Position numbers and translations under genes: made by a program
Part shown: in pieces, positions 45,863 through 53,193 of the stretch
How positions within the stretch are numbered: position 1 is the stretch's first letter
Layout: each line of letters starts with the position of its first letter
Source of the DNA: an uncultured Roseateles sp.
GTDB lineage: Bacteria; Pseudomonadota; Gammaproteobacteria; Burkholderiales; Burkholderiaceae_C
Reading direction: 5' to 3'
DNA: 64,000 bases
Assembly: GCF_913777145.1 (NCBI RefSeq)
Contig: NZ_CAJYPS010000012.1
Coordinates: 31,738 to 95,737, forward strand
Notes under the pieces: generated by a model
Told to the model about the DNA's origin: nothing
Databases searched by the model: none
Seen by the model: the letters and a program-made list of their open reading frames with translations, nothing else

Positions 45863-48427
45863 TCAGGCCGGGCGACGCCACCAGCCCACCACGACCCGGC
45901 TCCACAGCCAGGACAGCCCGCCCAGCCCCAGCACACCGGCCAGCAGCACGGGCGAGAGCGCGCCGAAGCGCAGCAGCGCCGCCAGCGGCGGCAGGCCCAG
46001 CACGAGCACCAACAGGCCCAGCGTGCCCCAGACGATCCAGCGCCAGGCCGGATTCGCGCCGGCCGCCCGAGGGCCGGTCCGGGCCCAGCGCAGATTGGCC
46101 TGGATCAGGCCCAGCTGGCCCAGCACCAGCACCGCGAAGGCCGCGGCGCGCGCGCTGTCGTCGCTGCCGGTCTGGGCCAGCGCCAGGCCATGGCCCAGCA
46201 GCACCGCCAGCAGCAGGCCCAGTCCCTGCAACAGGCCCAGACGCAGCACGGCCGCATCGAACAGCCGCGCCTCCGGTCGGCGTGGCGGCTGGGTCATCGC
46301 GCCGGGTTCCAGCGGCTCGGCCTCGAACACGATGGAACAGGCCGGATCGATCACCAGCTGCAGGAACAGGATGTGGGCCGGCATCAGAATCAGCGGCCAG
46401 CCCATCAGCAACGGCGCCAGCGCCAGGCCGACGATGGGCAGGTGGGCGGCCAGCACGAACACGATGGCCTTGCGCAGGTTGGCAAACACGCGCCGGCCAT
46501 GCCGTATGGTGTTGACCAGCGCTCCGAAGTCATCGTCCAGCAGCACCAGGTCGGCCGCCTCCCGAGCCACGTCGGTGCCGCGCCCGCCCATGGCCACGCC
46601 GATGTGGGCCGCCTTCAGCGCGGGTGCGTCATTGACGCCGTCGCCGGTCATGGCCACGACCTCGCCGCGCGCCTTGAAGGCCTGCACCAGCCTCAGCTTC
46701 TGCTCGGGCCGCACGCGGCAGAACACCTGGGTGTGGGCCAACCGTGCGGCCAGCGCCGCGTCATCCAGGCCGTCCAGCTCGGCGCCGGTGAGCAGGCCGC
46801 CCGCCACGTCCAGCCCGGCCTCGCGCGCGATCGCAAGCGCCGTGGCCGGGTGGTCGCCAGTGATCATGGCCACGCGCAGGCCGGCCGAGCGGCATTCCGC
46901 GATCGCCGCCGGCACCTCGGCCCGCACCGGGTCCTGCAGCGCGACCAGCCCGACGAACTCGAAGTCGAAGTCGTGCTGTATCGCCGGCAGCGGCTCGGCC
47001 GGGAACACCGCCCGGGCCACGCCCAGCACCCGCAGGCCCTCGGCAGCCAGCGCCGCCACCTCGTCCGCAATGCGCCGGGCCTGGGCCGGTGACAGGTGGC
47101 ACAGATCCACGATGGCCTCGGGCGCCCCCTTGGCCGCCACCAGCAGCTCGCGCCGGTCGGGCGAGCGCCAGACCCGCGACATCGCGAGCAGCTCGCGCGA
47201 CAGCGGATAGTCCGACACCAGGGTCCAGTCCGCATGCAGGTGTTCGGAGCCCTGCAGCCAGTGCTGACCGGCCGCGGCCAGCGCCATCTCCATGGGATCG
47301 AACGCACGCCGGTGGCTGGACAGCACTGCGTACTCCAGCACCGGATGGAAGGCATGGGCCATCGCGGCCACCGGCTGCTCGCCCAGCTCGAAGCGCGCGC
47401 CATCCACCCAGACCCGCCGCAGCGCCATCTGATTGCGGGTCAGCGTGCCGGTCTTGTCCACGCACAGCAGCGTGGTGGCGCCCAGCAGCTCCACCGCGGG
47501 AATGCGCCGGGTCAGCACGCGTTCGCGCGACAGCCGCCAGGCCGCCAGCCCCAGGAAGATGGTGAGCACCACCGGCAACTCTTCCGGCAGGATGGCCATG
47601 GCCAGCGTCAAGCCGGCCAGCAGACCGGCCAGCAGCTCGCCACGGCTGAGCGCCCAGCCCAGGGCCAGCAGGCCGGCCAGCACCAGGCCGCCCAGCGCGA
47701 CCTGGCGCACCCGCTGCGCGGTCTCGCGCTGCAGCGGTGTCTCGGCCGTTTCTATGCTGCCCAACGAGGCGCCTATGCGGCCCAACGCGCTGCGCGGCCC
47801 GGTGGCCACCACCCTCGCGGTGGCCGTGCCCTGTGTGACCAGCGACCCGGCAAAGCATTGCTGCAGCGGCGTGGCCGGCGCGCCCTGCTCGAGCGCCTGC
47901 TTCAGCACTGGCACGGATTCGCCGGTCAGCAGCGACTCGTCCACGCTGAGGGTGCTGGCCTCCAGCAGTTCCAGGTCGGCCGGCACACGGTCACCCTCGG
48001 CCAGCAGCACCACATCGCCCACCACCAGCGACGGGCCGGGCACGCGCTGGGCCACCCCGTCACGCCACACCAGCGCCCGCGGACTGGACAGTTCCCGCAA
48101 TGCGTCCAGCGCCCGCTGGCTGCGGCGCTTCTGCACCAGGGTCATCACGATGACCACCAGCACGAAGGCCAGCAGCATCAAGGCCTCGCCCCGGTCGCCC
48201 AACGCCAGGTAGAGCCCGCCGCAGGCCAGCAGCAGCAAGAAGATGGGCTCGCGCACCAGTTCGCCCAGCAGCCGGAGCAAGCCTTCGCGGCGGGCCGCGG
48301 GCAGCTCGTTGGGCCCGTCGCGGCGCAGGCGCTCGCGGGCCTGCTCGCTGCTCAGGCCGGCGGGTGGGTCCTGCGGGTCACGCGAGGCTGAAGGGGCTGG
48401 GGCAGATCCAGGGGCGAGGACTGACAT
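45863..48427 (-). CDS. Cation-type P-type ATPase (type II-like, substrate uncertain)
   Basis: An 854-residue P-type ATPase. N-terminal cation_ATPase_N region (GLSSEQARERLRRDGPNEL), actuator TGES in LLTGESVPV, phosphorylation site DKTGTLTRN (Asp about 323), nucleotide domain with KGAPE, and hinge TGDGVNDAPALKAAHIGVAM. The ion-site helices differ from SERCA: M4 is ILPEELPVVLT (PEEL for PEGL) and M6 is LVIDPACSIVFEAEP. This is a widespread uncharacterised bacterial subgroup, so calcium should not be assumed. It has no CPx motif or heavy-metal domain. It follows the TonB receptor (43-base gap) on the same strand. Confidence 0.92.
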   Translation of the reverse strand: MSVLAPGSAPAPSASRDPQDPPAGLSSEQARERLRRDGPNELPAARREGLLRLLGELVREPIFLLLLACGGLYLALGDRGEALMLLAFVLVVIVMTLVQKRRSQRALDALRELSSPRALVWRDGVAQRVPGPSLVVGDVVLLAEGDRVPADLELLEASTLSVDESLLTGESVPVLKQALEQGAPATPLQQCFAGSLVTQGTATARVVATGPRSALGRIGASLGSIETAETPLQRETAQRVRQVALGGLVLAGLLALGWALSRGELLAGLLAGLTLAMAILPEELPVVLTIFLGLAAWRLSRERVLTRRIPAVELLGATTLLCVDKTGTLTRNQMALRRVWVDGARFELGEQPVAAMAHAFHPVLEYAVLSSHRRAFDPMEMALAAAGQHWLQGSEHLHADWTLVSDYPLSRELLAMSRVWRSPDRRELLVAAKGAPEAIVDLCHLSPAQARRIADEVAALAAEGLRVLGVARAVFPAEPLPAIQHDFDFEFVGLVALQDPVRAEVPAAIAECRSAGLRVAMITGDHPATALAIAREAGLDVAGGLLTGAELDGLDDAALAARLAHTQVFCRVRPEQKLRLVQAFKARGEVVAMTGDGVNDAPALKAAHIGVAMGGRGTDVAREAADLVLLDDDFGALVNTIRHGRRVFANLRKAIVFVLAAHLPIVGLALAPLLMGWPLILMPAHILFLQLVIDPACSIVFEAEPLEPGAMTQPPRRPEARLFDAAVLRLGLLQGLGLLLAVLLGHGLALAQTGSDDSARAAAFAVLVLGQLGLIQANLRWARTGPRAAGANPAWRWIVWGTLGLLVLVLGLPPLAALLRFGALSPVLLAGVLGLGGLSWLWSRVVVGWWRRPA

Positions 48428-48470
48428 GAGAGCCTGCGCAAGGTGCGGCGCCCAGGATAGCGCCCGCGGC

Positions 48471-50552
48471 TCAGAAGCTGCGCTGCAGGCCCAGCCGCAG
48501 TGCCACGCGGGCCTGGCGCCGGGTCTGGCCGGTATAGACCTGACCCTGGGCGTCCACATAGTCCTCCAGCGCGAGCGGCCGGGGCTGCAGCAGGCCTTCC
48601 ACGCCGGCGTTCAGCTGCCAGCCGTCCGCCAGCGGTCGCTGCAGGCTGGCGTCCAGGCGCGCCTGCGGCTGCTGGCGGCTGCGCTCGCCCGGTGCGGTGC
48701 GGCGCCAGGCGCCGGACTGCCACGCATAGGCGACGCGCCACTGACCCCACGCGGCGGATGGGCCCTGCAGCGCCAGCTGGGCACGCAGCGGGTTGAAGTC
48801 TTCCAGCGACAGCTCGGCCGGTTGGCCGGCCGCCGCCCGCACCCGGGCCCAGCTGCGCGTGGCCTGGACCTCCAGCATCAGGCCCGGGCGCAGCGGCCAC
48901 TGGCCCTCCAGCACCAGGCCGCGCACCCAGGCGCGCTGACCGTTCAGCGGCGAACGCACCCAGCGCGGCACGCCCAGCGCACCGCTGCGCCACTGGGTGG
49001 CGTTCATCAGCGGGTCGTCGATCACCCGCCACAGCGCGCCCAGGCTGAGCCGGTGGTCGCGCGGCAGCCGGGGCTGGAACTGCAGGTCCAGCGCCCAGGC
49101 GCGTTCGGGCCGCAGCGCCGGGTTGCCCTCCATGTCGGGGTCCAGCGCCGTGTTGTTGGCGCTGGTGTAGGGGCGCGGTTGCAGCTGCATCAGGCTGGGC
49201 GCACGGAAGCTGCGCGACAGCACGCTGCGCCACTGGCCGGCCGGCAGCTGCCACAGCCAGCTGAGCGACGGCAGGTCCTGGCCCAGGCGCTGGCGCACCG
49301 CCTCGCTGCTGAGCACCAGCCGCTCGTGGTGCCAGCCCAGCGCCAGCTGCTGGCTGGGCGACAGCTCCCACTCGTCCTGCACGAACCAGGCCGCGCGGGT
49401 CTGGCCCGCGGCCAGGCGCAAGGCGCTGACCGGCTGCCCGTCCAGCCACTGATCGCGCCCCTCCTCGCGCTGGTGGCGGCTGGCGCTCAGACCCAGCGTC
49501 AGCGTATGGGCCTGCCCCAGCTCGCCCACCAGGCTGGCCTGGCCCTGACCGGAGCGCTCGCGCACATGGCCCTGCGTGAGGTCGTCCAGCCCTGGCCCCT
49601 GGTCGGTGAAGTGCGAGCGCTGGTGCTGGCCCTGTCCGCCCAGGCCCCCCTGCAGCTGCCAGCCGGGGGCCAGTTGCCAGCGCCCGTCCAGATCGCTGCG
49701 CCAGGCCTGGCGGCGCTGGCGATAGGCCTCGTCGTGCTGCGGATAGTCGGGCGCTACGCCCTGCTCGGCCTGTAGCGCATAGCCCACCTGGCGGTGCATC
49801 CAGGCCTGCTCCAGCTGACCGTTCCAGCTCAGGCTGTTGCCGCCCTCCCCGTTCCAGCTCAGCTGCGGGGCCAGCTGCAGCTGGCGGCTGCGGCCCTGGT
49901 AATGCTGCTGCTCGTGGCGCAGGCTGGTGTCGCTGCGGCTGTCCAGCGCCAGCGTCTGCTGCCAGTCACGCTGCAGCGCGGTCAGGGTCAGGCCTTGCGC
50001 CAGCTCGGTGCCGGGCAGCGCCCCGCCCTGCTGGGCCTGCAAGCGCAGATCGCCGCTGCCGCCGGCCTGGCGGCTGCCGCCCAGCTGCAGGCGGCGGGTT
50101 GACCGGCGCGGCGCGGGCTTGAGCACCAGGTTGACGCTGCCGGCAATCGCCTCGCCGCCCAGGCCGGCGCTGTTGCCGCGCAGGATCTCCACCCGCGCGA
50201 TCTGCTCCGGCGCGATGTCATCCAGGCTGAAGCCCGGCGGCACGCGGCGGCCGTTCAGCAGGATCTGCGTGCGGCCCGGGCCCAGGCCCAGCAGGCTGAG
50301 CTGATCGGGCTGGCCCGGCCGGCCGGGCTGCACGCCGAGGCCCGGCAGGCGCCGCAGCGCATCGGCCAGGCGGCTGTCGTTCATGCGCAGCAGCTCCTCG
50401 GCGCTGACGCTGCGGCGCAGCGCGCCCTCGGGCAGCGGCACGGACTTGGCAACACCGCTCACCTGCACGGTGGACAGGCGCTCGCTCTCCTGGGCCGCGC
50501 TCAGCGCAGGCAGCAACAGGAACAGCGTGAACAGCAGGGGTCGTGAACTCAT
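48471..50552 (-). CDS. TonB-dependent outer-membrane receptor
   Basis: A 693-residue receptor with a signal peptide (about 1-20, ending PALSAAQ), an N-terminal plug domain (ADALRRLPGLGVQPGR, LNGRRVPPGFSLDDI, IARVEILRGNSAGLGGEAIA), and a 22-strand-type barrel ending in LQRSF with the usual terminal Phe. Substrate is unknown; the plug is closest in style to siderophore and vitamin receptors. A start at 50582 (MAHPFESLLL) is also open, but MSSRPLLF at 50552 gives the better signal peptide. It lies 107 bases after the M56-S11 gene, same strand. Confidence 0.9.
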   Translation of the reverse strand: MSSRPLLFTLFLLLPALSAAQESERLSTVQVSGVAKSVPLPEGALRRSVSAEELLRMNDSRLADALRRLPGLGVQPGRPGQPDQLSLLGLGPGRTQILLNGRRVPPGFSLDDIAPEQIARVEILRGNSAGLGGEAIAGSVNLVLKPAPRRSTRRLQLGGSRQAGGSGDLRLQAQQGGALPGTELAQGLTLTALQRDWQQTLALDSRSDTSLRHEQQHYQGRSRQLQLAPQLSWNGEGGNSLSWNGQLEQAWMHRQVGYALQAEQGVAPDYPQHDEAYRQRRQAWRSDLDGRWQLAPGWQLQGGLGGQGQHQRSHFTDQGPGLDDLTQGHVRERSGQGQASLVGELGQAHTLTLGLSASRHQREEGRDQWLDGQPVSALRLAAGQTRAAWFVQDEWELSPSQQLALGWHHERLVLSSEAVRQRLGQDLPSLSWLWQLPAGQWRSVLSRSFRAPSLMQLQPRPYTSANNTALDPDMEGNPALRPERAWALDLQFQPRLPRDHRLSLGALWRVIDDPLMNATQWRSGALGVPRWVRSPLNGQRAWVRGLVLEGQWPLRPGLMLEVQATRSWARVRAAAGQPAELSLEDFNPLRAQLALQGPSAAWGQWRVAYAWQSGAWRRTAPGERSRQQPQARLDASLQRPLADGWQLNAGVEGLLQPRPLALEDYVDAQGQVYTGQTRRQARVALRLGLQRSF

Positions 50553-50659
50553 GAGCAAGAGGCTTTCAAACGGATGAGCCATGCCGCGGCGCACGGGGGC
50601 GCGGGGCCCCCGTGACCGGGAAGGGATGGAGAGGAGTGGCGGCGCGGGGCCGCCGGGGG

Positions 50660-52513
50660 TCAGGTCTGCAAGGCGTCGCGTATGCGCTGCAGGTCGGCCT
50701 CGCGCTCGCGCAGGCCCGGCGCACCCATCAGCACCACGCTGACCAGGCGGCCCTGCACCCGCATCTGCAGCGCGACGCAGCGGCCGGCCGAGCGCGAGGA
50801 GCCGGTCTTGGCCAGCAGGATTGGCCAGTCGGGCTGGCCCAGCTCACGCAGCGTGCTGCGGGAGTCGCGCACGCGGCCGTCCACCGTCACAGGCTGGCGC
50901 GCCGTGCCCGCGGCCCGCAGGATCAGCGGCTGGGCGGCGGCGGCGGCCAGCAATCGGGCCAGGTCTTGCGCGCTGGCGCGGTTGGCCTCCGAGGCGCCGC
51001 TGGGGTGGTGCAGCGAGGCCTGCTGCAGGCCCAGGCGCTGGGCCATCGCATCGCTGGCCTGCGCAAAGCCGACCAGGCCGCCCGGGTAGTGGCGCGCCAA
51101 CAGCATCGCGGCCCGGTTGTCCGAAGCCTGCAGCATCAGCGTCAGCGCGTCCTCCCGCGTGAGACGCTGGCCGGGCCGCAGGCCGGCGCTGCTGTCGCCC
51201 AGCGCGAGCTGGTCCTCGCGGCTCAGCTGCAGCGGCTGCTGCAGGTCCTGGCCGGACGCCAGCACCACCAGCGCGGTCATCAGCTTGCTCAGCGACGCGG
51301 CCGGCACGGCCTCGTCCGCGCGGCGCTGCAGCAGCACCGCACCGGTGGCCGCATCGCTGACCAGCACATGGGGCGAGCTCAGGGCCAGATCGACCGGCAG
51401 CGCGCCCGCCTGCGGTGGCTGCGGCCGGGCCGGCTCCGCCAGCCGCGGCAGCAGCTCATCCGCCACCGCGGTGGCGGCGCCGGGCGGGTTCAGCAAACCC
51501 AGCACCAGCAGCAGCGGGCCCAGGGCCAGCAGCGCCGGCAACAGCGGGTGGGCAGGTCCGGGTGCGGGGCGGCGCAGCAGGGCCTGCACGCGGGCCAGCA
51601 ACTCGCCACCACCGGCCGCATGAGCCAGCGCCGGCAGGCCGGCCGTCGCGGGCCGGGGCGCGGCGGCGTCGGCCAGCGCCTTGAGCGCCAGCGCCAGGTC
51701 GCGTGGCGAGGCCAGCTGGGTCGCGGCGATCGCGTCCGCCACCAGCTCGCGCTCGACGCGCAGCCGGCGCGACAACCACCACACCACCGGGTGGAAGAAC
51801 AGCAGCGCCTCGACCACCAGCTGCAGCCCGTTGACCAGGTAGTCCCAGCGCCGCACATGAGCCAGCTCATGGGCCAGCAGCGCCTCCAGCAGCGGCGCCG
51901 GCAGGCCGCTCAGCAGTGAGACAGGCAGCAGCACGACCGGCCGCCACCAGCCCACGGTGAAGGGGCTGTCGCCCCAGCCCGCGGGCAGCAGACGCAGCGG
52001 CACGGGCCGGCGCAGGCCCAGGGCAGCGGCGAGCCGGTCGGCGCGGCGCTGCAGCGCCGCCGGTGCGGCCTGAGCCACGCGGCGCCAGCGCAGCACGCAG
52101 GCCAGGCCAGCCAGCAGGCGCAGCCACATCGCGGCACAGCCGGCCAGCCAGGCCGCGACCACACCGCTGCGCCAGGCACTGGCATCGGCCGGTGTGGGGG
52201 CGGGTGTGGCGACCATCGCGGGTGCAGGTGCGCCGGGCGCCACCGCCGGCGCCATGAGGGCGGCGGTCGTCGGGGGCAGCGCGGGCTCGGTGTCGGTGGC
52301 ATCGGGCCAATTGGCGCGCAACTGCAACCCAGCGAGCAGCAGGCTGGCCAGCAAGGCTGCCGCGCACAGCGCATAACGGGCCTGGGCGGTCTGGCCACGC
52401 AGCAGACGCAGGGCCAGCGCCGCAGCCGCACCCAGCAGGCCCAGCTGCCACAGCAGTTGCAGCAGCGTGTCGCTGAGGGCCCGGGTCAGGCTCACCCATT
52501 CGAGGCCGCTCAT
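50660..52513 (-). CDS. BlaR1-like M56 metallopeptidase fused to an S11 DD-peptidase domain
   Basis: A 617-residue fusion. Residues 1-345 follow the BlaR1/MecR1 plan: membrane helices at about 15-38, 45-65 and 117-140, a cytosolic zinc protease with HELAH at 215-219 and the downstream ERELVAD Glu, then a fourth helix at about 325-345. Outside the membrane, residues about 375-617 form a peptidase S11 (D-Ala-D-Ala carboxypeptidase/PBP7) domain with S407-x-x-K410, S464-D-N466 and a KTG in LAKTGSS. In known BlaR1 the sensor is class D beta-lactamase-like; here an apparently intact penicillin-binding serine enzyme takes its place. The start overlaps the blaI-like stop by four bases, so the pair is translationally coupled. 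Confidence 0.9.
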   Translation of the reverse strand: MSGLEWVSLTRALSDTLLQLLWQLGLLGAAAALALRLLRGQTAQARYALCAAALLASLLLAGLQLRANWPDATDTEPALPPTTAALMAPAVAPGAPAPAMVATPAPTPADASAWRSGVVAAWLAGCAAMWLRLLAGLACVLRWRRVAQAAPAALQRRADRLAAALGLRRPVPLRLLPAGWGDSPFTVGWWRPVVLLPVSLLSGLPAPLLEALLAHELAHVRRWDYLVNGLQLVVEALLFFHPVVWWLSRRLRVERELVADAIAATQLASPRDLALALKALADAAAPRPATAGLPALAHAAGGGELLARVQALLRRPAPGPAHPLLPALLALGPLLLVLGLLNPPGAATAVADELLPRLAEPARPQPPQAGALPVDLALSSPHVLVSDAATGAVLLQRRADEAVPAASLSKLMTALVVLASGQDLQQPLQLSREDQLALGDSSAGLRPGQRLTREDALTLMLQASDNRAAMLLARHYPGGLVGFAQASDAMAQRLGLQQASLHHPSGASEANRASAQDLARLLAAAAAQPLILRAAGTARQPVTVDGRVRDSRSTLRELGQPDWPILLAKTGSSRSAGRCVALQMRVQGRLVSVVLMGAPGLREREADLQRIRDALQT

Positions 52514-52896
52514 GCCCGCCCCTCGCCCTGGTTCAGAAAACGCACGATCTCCTCCCGTTCGCTGGCACTGACCTGGGTGCGCAGCGCGGCCAGTATCAGC
52601 GCCTTGCCGGAGCCGGCGAACAGGCGGGTGGCCAGGTCACCCAGCAGGCGACCCTGCAGGCGCTCGGCCGGCTCGGCCGCGGTGTAGACATGGGCGCGGG
52701 CACCGGCATCGCGGGTCAGCAGGCCCTTGGCGTGCATCAGCTGCAGCTGGCGCAGCACATTGGCCTCGCTGACGCCGGGCCGCTCGCGGCTCAGCGCGGC
52801 GTGGGTCTGGCGCGCGGTGCTGGGGCCCTGGCGCCACAGCACGCGCAGCAGGTCGAGTTCGGCGGCCGTAGGCCGGGTGGGGGTGGGAGCATCCAT
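52510..52896 (-). CDS. BlaI/MecI/CopY-family repressor
   Basis: A 128-residue winged-helix repressor (PTAAELDLLRVLWRQGPSTA, VLRQLQLMHAKGLLTRD) with a C-terminal dimerisation helix pair (LFAGSGKALILAALR). The family represses target genes until its linked BlaR1-type protease cleaves it. The start is at 52896; a 44-base palindrome sits just upstream. It heads the run of M56-S11, TonB receptor and P-type ATPase genes, which are its likely regulon. Confidence 0.93.
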   Translation of the reverse strand: MDAPTPTRPTAAELDLLRVLWRQGPSTARQTHAALSRERPGVSEANVLRQLQLMHAKGLLTRDAGARAHVYTAAEPAERLQGRLLGDLATRLFAGSGKALILAALRTQVSASEREEIVRFLNQGEGRA

Positions 52897-52901
52897 CCAT
52901 C

Positions 52902-52945
52902 CAGAATAACTTTTCTAGAACTCCATGTCTAGAACAATAATTCTG
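52902..52945. promoter_or_regulatory. Operator palindrome of the BlaI-type repressor
   Basis: TTCTAGA (52913) and TCTAGAA (52928) flank an 8-base centre; outer arms CAGAATAA and TAATTCTG share the same axis. Sixteen of 22 position pairs match. It lies between the repressor start and the upstream small gene, in an AT-rich island, so it overlaps the expected blaI promoter. Confidence 0.75.
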
Positions 52946-52948
52946 AAT

Positions 52949-53089
52949 TTAGGCACTGGCGCGTGCGGCGGCCACCAGCAGGTGGAAGGGCAGCACCAGC
53001 AGGCCGGTGCCCAGCACGCCGGCCAGCCACAGCAGCACGAACCACAGGGCCTGGCGGCGCCGGGATACGGGGCGGGAAGATGAGTTCAT
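52949..53089 (-). CDS. 46-residue single-helix membrane protein, function unknown
   Basis: A small open frame starting ATG 53089 and ending TAA. It has a basic N-terminus (SSSRPVSRRRQ), one long hydrophobic helix (about residues 15-42: ALWFVLLWLAGVLGTGLL and on) and a short Ala/Arg tail. Charge distribution predicts an N-in single-pass protein. It lies 52 bases before the blaI-type gene on the same strand and is divergent from the MocR regulator 104 bases away, which makes it a possible MocR target. It resembles small oxidase-associated proteins (CydX, DUF2474) in size, but I cannot match it to them. Confidence 0.5.
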   Translation of the reverse strand: MNSSSRPVSRRRQALWFVLLWLAGVLGTGLLVLPFHLLVAAARASA

Positions 53090-53112
53090 GAGCCTGTGCT
53101 CCAAGGGGATGC

Positions 53113-53149
53113 TGCGCACAGTACGGTGACGCAGGGATTAAAGTGCGCA
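53113..53149. promoter_or_regulatory. Inverted repeat upstream of the MocR-type regulator
   Basis: TGCGCAC (53113) and GTGCGCA (53143) with a 30-base centre-to-centre distance, about three helical turns, in the divergent promoter region. It is a candidate site for the regulator acting on its own gene and on the small membrane-protein gene. Confidence 0.45.
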
Positions 53150-53193
53150 GCCCAAAACGGCGGCCATGAGGGCCGCCCGAGCAGCGGGGCGCG

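Noticed and set aside
52949..53089. CydX/DUF2474 small subunit of the bd oxidase
   Set aside because: It lies 3.5 kb from cydB, on the far side of two other genes, and lacks a convincing motif match.
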